Shown piece after piece: positions 37,774 to 44,854 of a DNA stretch of 48,457 nt (its first letter is position 1; each line of letters starts with the position of its first letter). The position numbers and the translations under genes were made by a program. Below the pieces are notes generated by a model. That model had not been told where the DNA came from. It did not search any database and saw only the letters and a program-made list of their open reading frames with translations. The DNA lies in assembly GCA_021845725.1 (NCBI GenBank), contig JAJZVL010000018.1, forward strand, positions 1 through 48,457, written 5' to 3'. The DNA comes from Actinomycetes bacterium (GTDB lineage: Bacteria; Actinomycetota; Acidimicrobiia; Acidimicrobiales; RAAP-2).

Positions 37774-37842
37774 TATGTGTGGACAATCGAGGGACGACGT
37801 GGATGTATGTGTGGTTATAACGCAATCTGTGGAATCTTGCAA
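37774..37842 (-). promoter_or_regulatory. Promoter TTGCAA-N17-TATAAC with repeated TATGTGTGG operator candidates
   Basis: On the minus strand -35 TTGCAA (37837-37842) and -10 TATAAC (37814-37819) are separated by exactly 17 nt, the best sigma-70-type promoter in the window. On the plus strand TATGTGTGG occurs at 37774-37782 and 37806-37814, 32 bp (three helical turns) apart, with a related TCTGTGG at 37826-37832. The spacing suits cooperative binding by the adjacent DeoR protein across the transcription start. The AT-rich patch stands out in this GC-rich window. Confidence 0.6.
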
Positions 37843-38816
37843 GCAGCGTCGAATGCAGGCGGGGTGTTCGGGCCTTGGTCTCGATGAGCTCCCGAGGCGC
37901 AGACCTCCCGGCTTTCGCCCATGTGCCGCGAGGCCCCCCAGGCTTGTTGGATGACGCACCTCTCCTGTTGCGTGACTGGCCCTGAGTCGGTGTTCACGAC
38001 AAACCTGAAGGGACGCGTGCGCTCGATTGCTCGCTCCAGTCGGCAGCGAGAGTGGGCGGCACCACCAAGCTTCTCTGCGTCTTGAATTGCGACCTTGCTC
38101 GACCGGCGCGCCTCGTAGCGTTCGACAACCAACCCCGGCACCATTCGCGTCGAGGTCGGTGGTGAAGACGGCTATGTCATCGCCGCCCTTCGAGCGGACC
38201 TACCTCAGAGCTTGAACGCGCAGCCGTCCCAGAGCGCGACAGGTCGCCGACGAACCACCCCATGCAGCTTGATATCAAGTCGCCGTGGGCGACCGGCAGC
38301 GGCAAGGAAGAAGACGGTGATGGGACTTTCCACCTGGAGCGGGGCATAACGTGCGGCGTCCCTCGGTCGACGAGTGGTCGCACGGAGCCACGTAGTTCCA
38401 TGACAGCAGCGCTGGCGCGATGAACGAACCCAGAGCGCTCCGCCGTGCGCTTCCACATACTGGCTCGCAGCCTCCTGAACGTGCAGCTGCACGATCAAAT
38501 GCTACATCGCACGCGCAACCAGCAGGCTGCCTCCGTCGGCTGGACACTCAACGTCTCGGGGCCGTCGTGGCTCGCCCGGGCGCGGCCCCCTCAGCGATCG
38601 GAGAGCTGCGCCCGAGCCAGGACCTGCCCCGGCTCGCCGCGCCCTCACGGGCCGGCAGCCTGGCGTCGTCGAAGCCCCATGCTGCCAGCGCTGCACGAGG
38701 GCGCACCCATCGGCCTTTTCACGAGGGCGCGTGGGCCTGAGGAGGGCGAACCGTGCAACGGGCGCCGCGGGCTGGTGCGAGACCACCGCGCCAGGGTGCG
38801 AGGTATCCGTGCCACG
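37843..38816. other. About 1 kb with no recognisable gene
   Basis: Open frames here (for example 38445-39128 plus, 37815-38144 minus) have no recognisable domain, no SD and atypical composition for this genome. Overall GC looks lower than flanks. One 12-bp perfect palindrome, CTTGATATCAAG, lies at 38268-38279. No inverted terminal repeats or transposase remnants were identified. The stretch is the left part of a gene-poor region that extends to the tRNA gene at 41.5 kb and is probably decayed sequence. Confidence 0.5.
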
Positions 38817-39239
38817 TCAACCCGCTTTCGGGAGCACCTCGAAGTAACCGCCGTCGAGCGACCGGAGGACGCCGAAGTGCCGGTGATCCAGGCTGGCGAT
38901 CGTGCGCGTCCGATACCGCTCCGCCAAGACCACGATCGATGCGTCCGCCACGCCGATCTGCTGGTCCCGGTAACTGGCGATGACCCCACGAGCGCGACGG
39001 AGCCCATCCTCGTCGAAAGCTGCCAAGTCCCACGCTCCGCCGGCGAGCTCGTCGAGCACGACCAATTCGGCGTCCACCCCGTGTCGGGTGGCGACGAGGT
39101 AGTCAAGCTCAGCCACCACATAGGGTGAGGCGACCAGGACATCGGCTGCGACAAGCACCTCGGACACCGCCTCATGGTCGGGCTCGGAGGCATCGAAGAA
39201 CGCCAGCAGGGCGCTCGTGTCCACGATGACGGGCGGCAC
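38817..39239 (-). CDS. vapC: PIN-domain ribonuclease toxin (VapC-like)
   Basis: 140-aa PIN-domain protein, typical VapC length. Acidic metal-binding positions are visible: Asp in VIVDTSALLAFFD near the N-terminus, Glu in VVAELDYLV, Asp in GVADASIVVLAERY, and Asp in IASLDHRHFGVL. VapC toxins cleave RNA, often tRNA or rRNA, when freed from the antitoxin. GTG 39239 follows the antitoxin stop by 3 nt, so the pair is translated as one unit. It lies in the gene-poor region beside a tRNA gene. Confidence 0.92.
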   Translation of the reverse strand: MPPVIVDTSALLAFFDASEPDHEAVSEVLVAADVLVASPYVVAELDYLVATRHGVDAELVVLDELAGGAWDLAAFDEDGLRRARGVIASYRDQQIGVADASIVVLAERYRTRTIASLDHRHFGVLRSLDGGYFEVLPKAG

Positions 39240-39242
39240 CGT

Positions 39243-39458
39243 TCAGCGCTCCCCGAAGCCGGCAAGGATCTCTTCGGCGTCGCGGGCGATCGGCCGCCCG
39301 CTCGAGTACAGCCCACCGCGAGGACGAGGGCGAACACCGCCGACCGACGCGCGAATCGAGTCTCGGATGATCTCTGCCTCCGATACGCCGCGCTCGGCGG
39401 CAGCCCGCTTGACCGCCGCCTTCAACTCCTCCGGCAGATACAGCGTCGTCTTCTGCAC
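39243..39458 (-). CDS. vapB: Ribbon-helix-helix antitoxin of the VapC-like toxin
   Basis: 71-aa antitoxin. Residues 1-45 form a ribbon-helix-helix DNA-binding domain: QKTTLYLPEELKAAVKRAA then ERGVSEAEIIRDSIRASV. The C-terminal part (RGGLYSSGRPIARDAEEILAGFGER) would wrap the toxin. It should neutralise the PIN toxin and autoregulate the pair. GTG 39458 is chosen because a TACCAT -10 lies 6 nt upstream, indicating a leaderless mRNA; upstream in-frame sequence is Arg/Pro-rich and not antitoxin-like. Confidence 0.9.
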   Translation of the reverse strand: MQKTTLYLPEELKAAVKRAAAERGVSEAEIIRDSIRASVGGVRPRPRGGLYSSGRPIARDAEEILAGFGER

Positions 39459-39464
39459 AGATGT

Positions 39465-39470
39465 ATGGTA
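39465..39470 (-). promoter_or_regulatory. -10 hexamer TACCAT for the toxin-antitoxin operon
   Basis: TACCAT on the minus strand is followed by 6 nt and GTG 39458, identical in hexamer and spacing to the DapA-family promoter at 2945-2950. Confidence 0.5.
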
Positions 39471-39700
39471 CCACCGGTAGCGCCCCCCCGGCCAGGGGCA
39501 CGACTGGTTCCGTGACCTGAGCGGATGGGATCTCGGCGCCGACAGGCCCTCGCCCGTAACGATGCGACCCGCGCGGTCGCGGCGGGCACCGCCTCGACGC
39601 GTCGGCCCGCCGGCAGTGCCGTGGCCCCCGTCGCCGACGCCCGCCCCCGGCGGCTGCGGGTTTCGGTCGTGATGGGGACCGCAGGGGGGTTGGGTTCGGG

Positions 39701-39746
39701 GGTGGGGCCATTTTCGGCCATCGCGGTGGGGCCAGTTCAGGCCATC
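39701..39746. repeat. 22-bp direct repeat pair, possible insertion-sequence end relic
   Basis: GGTGGGGCCA-n5-GGCCATC occurs at 39701-39722 and 39725-39746, 24 bp apart; only the central 5 bases differ. Closely spaced terminal repeats of this kind are typical of IS21-family ends, but no istA or istB is present. The surrounding 39471-39904 holds no recognisable gene. Confidence 0.6.
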
Positions 39747-39904
39747 AGACTCATCGAGGCCAAGTGCGAGCACCAGGGGCATCGGAGTTCGTTGCCGGAA
39801 GGCTCGGGCAGAGGCCCGCACCTGGCCCACCACGCAAGAAGGCGAGCTCGCCGGCGCGTAGGGCTCCGTCGAGGCGGCGTCGTGGCAGGCGGAGGCCTAC
39901 CGCC

Positions 39905-41306
39905 TCAGTCGCTCGGACCGAGACGGTAGGCCTCCTTCACGATCGCACGGGGGAAGCGCCAGAACAGCGCCTCCCCGAAGCTCTCGCGCACGGCGTACTG
40001 CGGCGCCATCGCGTAGCGCTCTGCGACGTAGGGCCCGAGCAGCCGCTCGGCGGCCCGTGCGAGCACGACGAGCTGCGCGGCGAGCGACGAGGCGTCGGCC
40101 CCGAGCGTGTAGCGGGTGCGCTCGCGCCTGGGGTCGACCGCGTCGAGCAGGCCGACGAAGGGACGCGCGTCCCCTGTCGCCCAGGCACTGAGCGCGGCGA
40201 AGCACGCGTCGCGCCGCCCCGAGCTGAGCTCGGCGCGCATGTGCGCCATCACCCGCTCGGTGAAGGTCCCCTCCTCGACGTCCGCCAGCAGCCAGCCGTG
40301 GCGCTGGGCGACCGAGACGACCACGTCGGCGGGCCACGTGGCGCCTCGAGAACAGCGCGAGCAGCCCGATCACCTCGGCCCTCCCGAGCGTGGCGCCGTC
40401 GGGCAGCGAGCCCGCGGCCAGGCAGCCGTGGGCGACCACCCGCAGCGCCTCCTCGTAGCGGAGCTGGCGCCACGAGCGTGCGAGCCCGGCCTCCCACATG
40501 GAGGCGCCGGTCTCGTCGGCGGCCGCGCCGGGGTGCTCCCGGCGGTAGGACCACCGGCAGAGCACCGGGTCGGCCAGCAGCGCGCGGTAGGGGGCCTCGC
40601 CCGAGACGAGGAGCCCCTGGAGCCGGCACAGCCGCGCGAAGTCCGGGTCCGAGTCGCCCTGGGCGGCCCTGGCCCGCGCGCGGGCCAGGGCGACGACCGC
40701 GAGCCTCTCGAGCCCGACGCCGCTCGACCAGATGCGCTCGGCGTCCTCCAAGGACACGAGCGCGGTGTCGACGTGGCGCACCGGCCCGCCGCCCGAAAAG
40801 AGCGGCTCGACGCCGCTCGGGGCGACGGCGGCGCCCCGCGAGGGGGCGCGGCTGCCCGCGGCGGCCTGGGCAGCGAGCTTGGCCGCCCGGCGCGCCCAGC
40901 TGGCGACGTCGTCGGGCCCGAGCGTGCCGGGCCAGCGCGACGAGACGCCGAGGACGACCTCGAGGCAGGCCGTCACCTCCGCGGCCGAGGGGAACCGCCG
41001 CTGCGCCTCGCCGCTGCGCCTGCACGCGTCGAGGGCCTCGACGACGCACCGGCGCGCCGCCCTGCGACGGGCGTCGGCGAGCGGGCGCGGCACCACGAGC
41101 GTCTGCGCCGTGGCGCCAAGAGCGGCCTCGAAGGGCCGCTCGAGCTCGTCGAAGGAGCGCTCGCCCCTCTGGGACCGCGAGGTCGCCCTCGTCGCGAAGC
41201 CGCTCTGGAACAGCGAGCGGCCCGCGAGCTCGTCGATGTCCCGTGCACGCGAGCCGTCGGCGCGCACGCGGGGGACCTTCACTTGGCGGAAGAACTTGCT
41301 CGCCAT
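39905..41306 (-). pseudogene. Unknown protein gene with a +1 frameshift
   Basis: Two long frames join into one protein of about 466 aa. Frame 1 begins at ATG 41306 (MASKFFRQVKVPRVRADGSR) and reads sensible sequence to about EVIGLLALF. It then turns into Arg-rich nonsense, while frame 2 continues with TWPADVVVSVAQRHGWLLAD to the stop at 39905. Frame 2 has a TGA at 40370-40372, so the shift lies in about 40325-40372 and needs one base to be skipped. No domain is recognised; the protein is helical and soluble-looking. Its base composition is even more GC-rich than neighbours. It could be a pseudogene, a sequencing error or a programmed shift. Confidence 0.65.
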
Positions 41307-41447
41307 GCCACAAGCGTGGGTGGAGCCGCCGGGGCGCTTCCCCCCTGTCGGCCACGGCGGCGACCGCGGACGGTGGGTGCATGTGGGTGCAAGAGGAGGG
41401 CCACAATGAGCAACATCGGCCTACAAGTGGGGTGCCCACAATGGCGC

Positions 41448-41479
41448 TGACCAGGACATGTGCCCACACCTCCTGGTCA
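41448..41479. other. Perfect 9-bp inverted repeat downstream of the tRNA
   Basis: TGACCAGGA (41448-41456) and TCCTGGTCA (41471-41479) flank 14 nt. It lies 43 nt beyond the CCA end of the tRNA on the minus strand and could be its terminator, though no U-tract follows. It could also be part of an integration or element boundary. Confidence 0.5.
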
Positions 41480-41521
41480 GAGGTTCACGAGCGCCCGAAT
41501 ATGCCGCTGACCTGTGGAAAC

Positions 41522-41597
41522 TGGTGGGGCCGGCTGGGATCGAACCAGCGACCCAGGGATTATGAGTCCCCTGCTCTGACCACTGAGCTACGGCCCC
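41522..41597 (-). tRNA. tRNA with CAU anticodon (Ile2 or elongator Met)
   Basis: 76-nt gene with the encoded CCA end at 41522-41524. The acceptor stem GGGGCCG pairs with CGGCCCC, with discriminator A at 41525. The D-arm is AGCTCAGTGGTCAGAGC, the anticodon loop CTCATAA gives CAU, and the T-arm is CTGGTTCGATCCCAG. The CAU anticodon is used by initiator Met, elongator Met and Ile2 (modified to read AUA). The ACTCATAATC stem-loop and GGTCGCTGGTTC region look more like Ile2 or elongator Met than initiator. The gene-poor region lies on its 3' side, the usual side for island integration. Confidence 0.92.
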
Positions 41598-41643
41598 GGA
41601 CGCTGTCTAGCAGGATCGACGGGGCTGCATGCACGCAACAGCG

Positions 41644-41665
41644 CCCGCCCTCGAGTGAGGGCGGG
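41644..41665 (-). terminator. Hairpin after the usp-permease operon
   Basis: CCCGCCCTC and GAGGGCGGG form a perfect 9-bp stem with a 4-nt loop, about 47 nt after the universal stress protein stop on the minus strand. The following sequence is GCGCUGUUG, so the U-tract is poor, as is common in high-GC genomes. Confidence 0.6.
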
Positions 41666-41711
41666 ACCGAGCCTTCCTCGCCGCGAGACGCTGCGAAGGA
41701 CGCAGCGGTGC

Positions 41712-42143
41712 TCAGGGAACGGCGAGAACGGGGCGCTTCGCCGCGTGCAGGACCTTGTACGCAGTCCCGCCGAGCATGAGGGCGCTGAAGACGGATGGCC
41801 CGTGCAACCCGATCACGACCACGTCCGCCGCCACCTCGTCTGCGACCTGCAGGATCGCCCGAGCGGTGTCTTCGACTCGTACGCGGCGGACGTCTGAGAC
41901 GACGTCGACGCCCGCCTCATGAAAGACCGCGAGCTCCTTTCCGAGCAGGGACTCCGCCTCCTCGTCGGTCTCGCGCTCGAAGGAGCCACCGCCCATCTTC
42001 CCGACGAGCACGTCGTGCTCTCTCAGATGGAGCAGGTGGACCGCGCCTCCCGTCGCCTTCGCGAGGTCCCGGGCCACCGCGACCGCCCGATCGGACTGCT
42101 CCGATCTGTCGACAGCGACCATGATCTTCCGGAACTCGCTCAT
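41712..42143 (-). CDS. Universal stress protein (UspA family)
   Basis: 143-aa single-domain UspA protein. The N-terminal strand KIMVAVDRSEQSDRAV carries the conserved VAVDxS, and the C-terminal glycine-rich segment VVIGLHGPSVFSALMLGGTAYKVL approximates the ATP-binding G-x2-G-x9-G(S/T) motif with one extra residue. Such proteins bind nucleotides and modulate survival under stress. It starts 10 nt after the stop of the APC permease on the same strand; permease-Usp pairs of this kind are common and suggest Usp regulates the transporter. Confidence 0.94.
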   Translation of the reverse strand: MSEFRKIMVAVDRSEQSDRAVAVARDLAKATGGAVHLLHLREHDVLVGKMGGGSFERETDEEAESLLGKELAVFHEAGVDVVSDVRRVRVEDTARAILQVADEVAADVVVIGLHGPSVFSALMLGGTAYKVLHAAKRPVLAVP

Positions 42144-42153
42144 CGCACCTCGC

Positions 42154-43752
42154 TCATTGGACCTCGCTCCCGCTGTGGACCAGCTCCTTCACTTCCTCGC
42201 CGTGCCTCTTGTGCGGCTGGTGGGCGAGGTAGACGACCGCGCCGATCACGAGGATCACGAACATCACCACCAGCGTCATCCAACCGTAGTTGAAGAGTGC
42301 CGCGCGCGGAGAGGTGAGCGCGCTCGGGAACACGATGTTCACGAGCATGCCCACGCCGTAGATCATGGCCACGATGTAGACGGGGTACGCCCATCGACCG
42401 AGATCGAACCCCGCAGGACGCCACCCTCGGATCCGGCCGATCAGCGCCCCGAGGACCACCATCTGGAAGGAAAGGTAGATCCCCGAGGTCGCGAACGACA
42501 CGAGGATGAACAGCGCGTTCACCTTGGCTGGATATGTGAAGAAGAGGATGTGGATCGGCTTGGCCGGCGTCGCCCGCGCGAGGAGGGCGAAGAGCGCGGG
42601 AAGCACCGTCGCGACCAGGACAGCCACCACGGGCGTCTTCGTCTGGCGCGAGATGCTCCGCAGCGCCCCGCTCGCCGGCAGCTGGCGGTCCCGCGCATAG
42701 CTGAACAGCACGCGCGACCCTGCGGCCTGCACCGAGAGGCCACAGGAGAAGAAGGCCAGGCAGATGAGCACGAGGACGGTGTCCGCCAACGCCGACGAGT
42801 GGATGTTGGACGAGATGATGTATGGCACGCCGCCCGTGATCACCTTGGAGAGGTTCGACCCGGGGATCGCGAGGGAGAGCCCGGCCACGAGGAGAAAGGA
42901 GGTGATCCCCCCCACGATCATCGTGGTGACCATCGCGCGGGGCACTCGGCGGCGCGCGTCGACCACCTCCTCGGCGATGTCGCCCGCAGACTCGAAGCCG
43001 TAGAAGATGTAGACGTTCGCGAGCACCGCGATGAGCGCGGCTCCGGGGAACCAGCTCCCTCCGAAGCTCACTCCGAAGGGGTTGTGGGCCACACGTGTGG
43101 TGCCGGCGGTCGAGTTCAGGTACCCGGCAGAATGGTGGAACCCCGCCACGGCGAGCAGCACGAAGACCCCGAAGGTGCCCAGGACCTCCACCCAGACGCC
43201 CCAGCGCGCGATGAGCGCCGTGTAGTTCACTCCGACGATGTTGATCGTCGCCTGGATCGCGATGAGCACGATGGTGCAGATGAAGATCACGTTCGCACTC
43301 GACGCTGTGAAGTGGGTCCCGAACCAGTTGTTGACGAGCGTGACGACGTAGCTCGTGATTCCGGTGTCCACCGACGCAACGGTGATGATCAGTGCCCACG
43401 CGTAGATCCACCCGACCCACCAGCCGTAGGAGGGGCCGACGACCCGTCGCGACCACTGGTACAGCGCGCCGGCGAGCGGATAGGAGCTTCCGAGCTCGGC
43501 GAAGACGAGCGAGACGAGGAGCTGGCCCGCGACGACGATCGGGATCGTCCAGATGTAGCGCGGACCGCCCGTCCCCACGCCGAGCGCGAACAACGAATAG
43601 ATGCCCACCACGGGTGACAGGTACGTGAACGCGACGCCGAAGTTCGAGAAGAAGCTGAGCGACCGACGCAGCTCCTGGTGGTAGCCGAAGCTCGCCAGCT
43701 GCTCGGTGTCAGGCGGTTGGCCGTGCTGTTCCGGCCCGACGTGCTGCGACAT
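42154..43752 (-). CDS. APC-family amino acid permease
   Basis: 532-aa transporter with 12 predicted helices. It shares the N-terminal block LASFGYHQELRRSLSFFSNFGVAFTYLSP with the permease at 35.3 kb, and has SYPLAGALYQWSRRVVGPSYGWWVGW and YGFESAGDIAEEVVDARRRVPRAM. This places it in the amino acid/choline/GABA (ACT) group; the substrate is unknown. The SD GGGGG precedes ATG 43752. Short repeats containing GATCGAC lie upstream. A universal stress protein gene follows in the same operon. Confidence 0.93.
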   Translation of the reverse strand: MSQHVGPEQHGQPPDTEQLASFGYHQELRRSLSFFSNFGVAFTYLSPVVGIYSLFALGVGTGGPRYIWTIPIVVAGQLLVSLVFAELGSSYPLAGALYQWSRRVVGPSYGWWVGWIYAWALIITVASVDTGITSYVVTLVNNWFGTHFTASSANVIFICTIVLIAIQATINIVGVNYTALIARWGVWVEVLGTFGVFVLLAVAGFHHSAGYLNSTAGTTRVAHNPFGVSFGGSWFPGAALIAVLANVYIFYGFESAGDIAEEVVDARRRVPRAMVTTMIVGGITSFLLVAGLSLAIPGSNLSKVITGGVPYIISSNIHSSALADTVLVLICLAFFSCGLSVQAAGSRVLFSYARDRQLPASGALRSISRQTKTPVVAVLVATVLPALFALLARATPAKPIHILFFTYPAKVNALFILVSFATSGIYLSFQMVVLGALIGRIRGWRPAGFDLGRWAYPVYIVAMIYGVGMLVNIVFPSALTSPRAALFNYGWMTLVVMFVILVIGAVVYLAHQPHKRHGEEVKELVHSGSEVQ

Positions 43753-43776
43753 CGATACCCCCGTTCACTACAGCAA

Positions 43777-43825
43777 GACCCCACCCGATCGACAAGGCAG
43801 GACCCTGCCGGATCGACGAAGCAAG
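43777..43825 (-). promoter_or_regulatory. Repeated motif upstream of the APC permease
   Basis: Related segments AGCAAGACCCCACCCGATCGAC, AGGCAGGACCCTGCCGGATCGAC and AGCAAGTC follow each other with a period of about 24 bp. They could be operator sites. A possible promoter on the minus strand within them is TTGTCG-N17-TGTAGT. Nothing else is seen in 43753-43946. Confidence 0.4.
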
Positions 43826-43946
43826 TCTGTACACGATGCGGCCGCGACGTCCAGTATCTCCGGGACGCTCGAACCTCGACGGCCACCCAGCAACGACCCG
43901 TTCGCCGAGCGACCGGGCAACCTGGAAGTCCCCCTTGCCGCCTCGA

Positions 43947-44747
43947 TCAGCGCGCAGCCGGGAGGTCGCCCTCGCCCCCGGTACCCCTTGCACGGCGTCC
44001 CCCGGGGTCGTCGCCACGGCCGACCTCGGACGACGGCCGGCGGATGAGCACCCCCAGTGGCGTCTGCTCGATGGCGTCCACCATCCAGTAGGCGATCGGC
44101 CGCATCGCCGAGACCAAGAGGACCACCGCTCCGCCCAGCAGCACGCCGGCGACCACGTCACCCGGGTAGTGGGCACCGACATAGACGCGGGCGAAGAGGA
44201 GGAAGAGGCATACGACTGCAGCGGCGGCGGCAAGGGCGACCATCGAGCCCGTGGCTCTCGGCCGGGACCCGGGCATGCCGGTGGCGCCGGCCACATGGCC
44301 TGGCGCCCCTGATCCCGCGGGGCGAACCACGAGGAGCACCGACACGAAGAGGGCCCCGGCGACCGTGGCATGGTCCGAGGGAAAGGCGAAGTCGTGCGCC
44401 TTGGCAACCAGCACCAGCGCGTGCGGATAGGTGTCGTACGGGCGGAGCTCCCCTGCAGCATGACCGACGAGCTGGTTCAGGCCGAGGGCCACCAGCGTCC
44501 CGACGCCCCCCACGAAGAGCAAGGCGGCGGCATGGACGTCCCGTCGCCACCACGCCAGCGCGTACGCCACGAGGAACACGGCCGCCATGAGCGCGAGCCC
44601 CAGCCACAGCGCGTACGCGTGCATGAACCCGTGCGCCCAGGCCGTCTGCCGAGACACTCGGTTCAGGTCCAGGTACAAGCTGGTGTTCAAGCCCCCCGGC
44701 CAGAGGACCCTCACGCTGGCGACCACGAAGCGGTCGACTACGGGCAT
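43947..44747 (-). CDS. PAP2-family membrane phosphatase
   Basis: 266-aa membrane phosphatase with about six helices. The three PAP2 motifs are visible: GHAAGELRPYD (related to KxxxxxxRP, lacking the usual Lys position), FPSDHATVAG (PSGH-like, as PSDH), and ARVYVGAHYPGDVVAG (SRxxxxxHxxxD-like, Ala replacing Ser). Catalytic His residues are retained. Substrates may be undecaprenyl diphosphate, phosphatidate, or the decaprenyl-phosphoribose intermediate of the arabinan pathway, but it is far from that operon. The C-terminal about 45 residues are hydrophilic. A leaderless short ORF overlaps its start. Confidence 0.9.
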   Translation of the reverse strand: MPVVDRFVVASVRVLWPGGLNTSLYLDLNRVSRQTAWAHGFMHAYALWLGLALMAAVFLVAYALAWWRRDVHAAALLFVGGVGTLVALGLNQLVGHAAGELRPYDTYPHALVLVAKAHDFAFPSDHATVAGALFVSVLLVVRPAGSGAPGHVAGATGMPGSRPRATGSMVALAAAAAVVCLFLLFARVYVGAHYPGDVVAGVLLGGAVVLLVSAMRPIAYWMVDAIEQTPLGVLIRRPSSEVGRGDDPGGRRARGTGGEGDLPAAR

Positions 44748-44776
44748 GCGCGACCGGTCGCTTCCGTCGTCGGCAC
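44738..44776 (-). CDS. Possible leaderless 12-codon uORF overlapping the PAP2 start
   Basis: GTG 44776 lies exactly 7 nt after TAGGCT on the minus strand and reads V-P-T-T-E-A-T-G-R-A-C-P before TAG at 44738-44740. The stop lies just inside the PAP2 gene, in another frame, so terminating ribosomes could restart at ATG 44747. Translation is inferred from spacing only. Confidence 0.35.
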   Translation of the reverse strand: MPTTEATGRACP

Positions 44777-44783
44777 CCGTCAG

Positions 44784-44789
44784 AGCCTA
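44784..44789 (-). promoter_or_regulatory. -10 hexamer TAGGCT upstream of the PAP2 gene
   Basis: TAGGCT on the minus strand, 7 nt before GTG 44776. It is the same hexamer as before the small acidic protein, the acyl-CoA synthetase and the E1 genes. Confidence 0.5.
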
Positions 44790-44854
44790 CTCCCGCTCTG
44801 CCGGCACGGAAGGTCCGTCTCGTCGCGCACCAGCGCCTGCGCGATGCTGAGGCC

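Noticed and set aside
38445-39128. 227-codon plus-strand frame in the gene-poor region
   Set aside because: Its second half is antisense to the VapC gene, and the first half has no domain, no SD and no promoter.
39701-39746. CRISPR array
   Set aside because: Only two adjacent repeats with a 2-bp gap and no spacers or cas genes; the same applies to the repeats at 20158, 25506, 30321 and 48246.
43947-44747. Calling the PAP2 protein the decaprenylphosphoryl-5-phosphoribose phosphatase
   Set aside because: It is almost 40 kb from ubiA-dprE1-dprE2 and its motifs are generic, so the specific role cannot be claimed.
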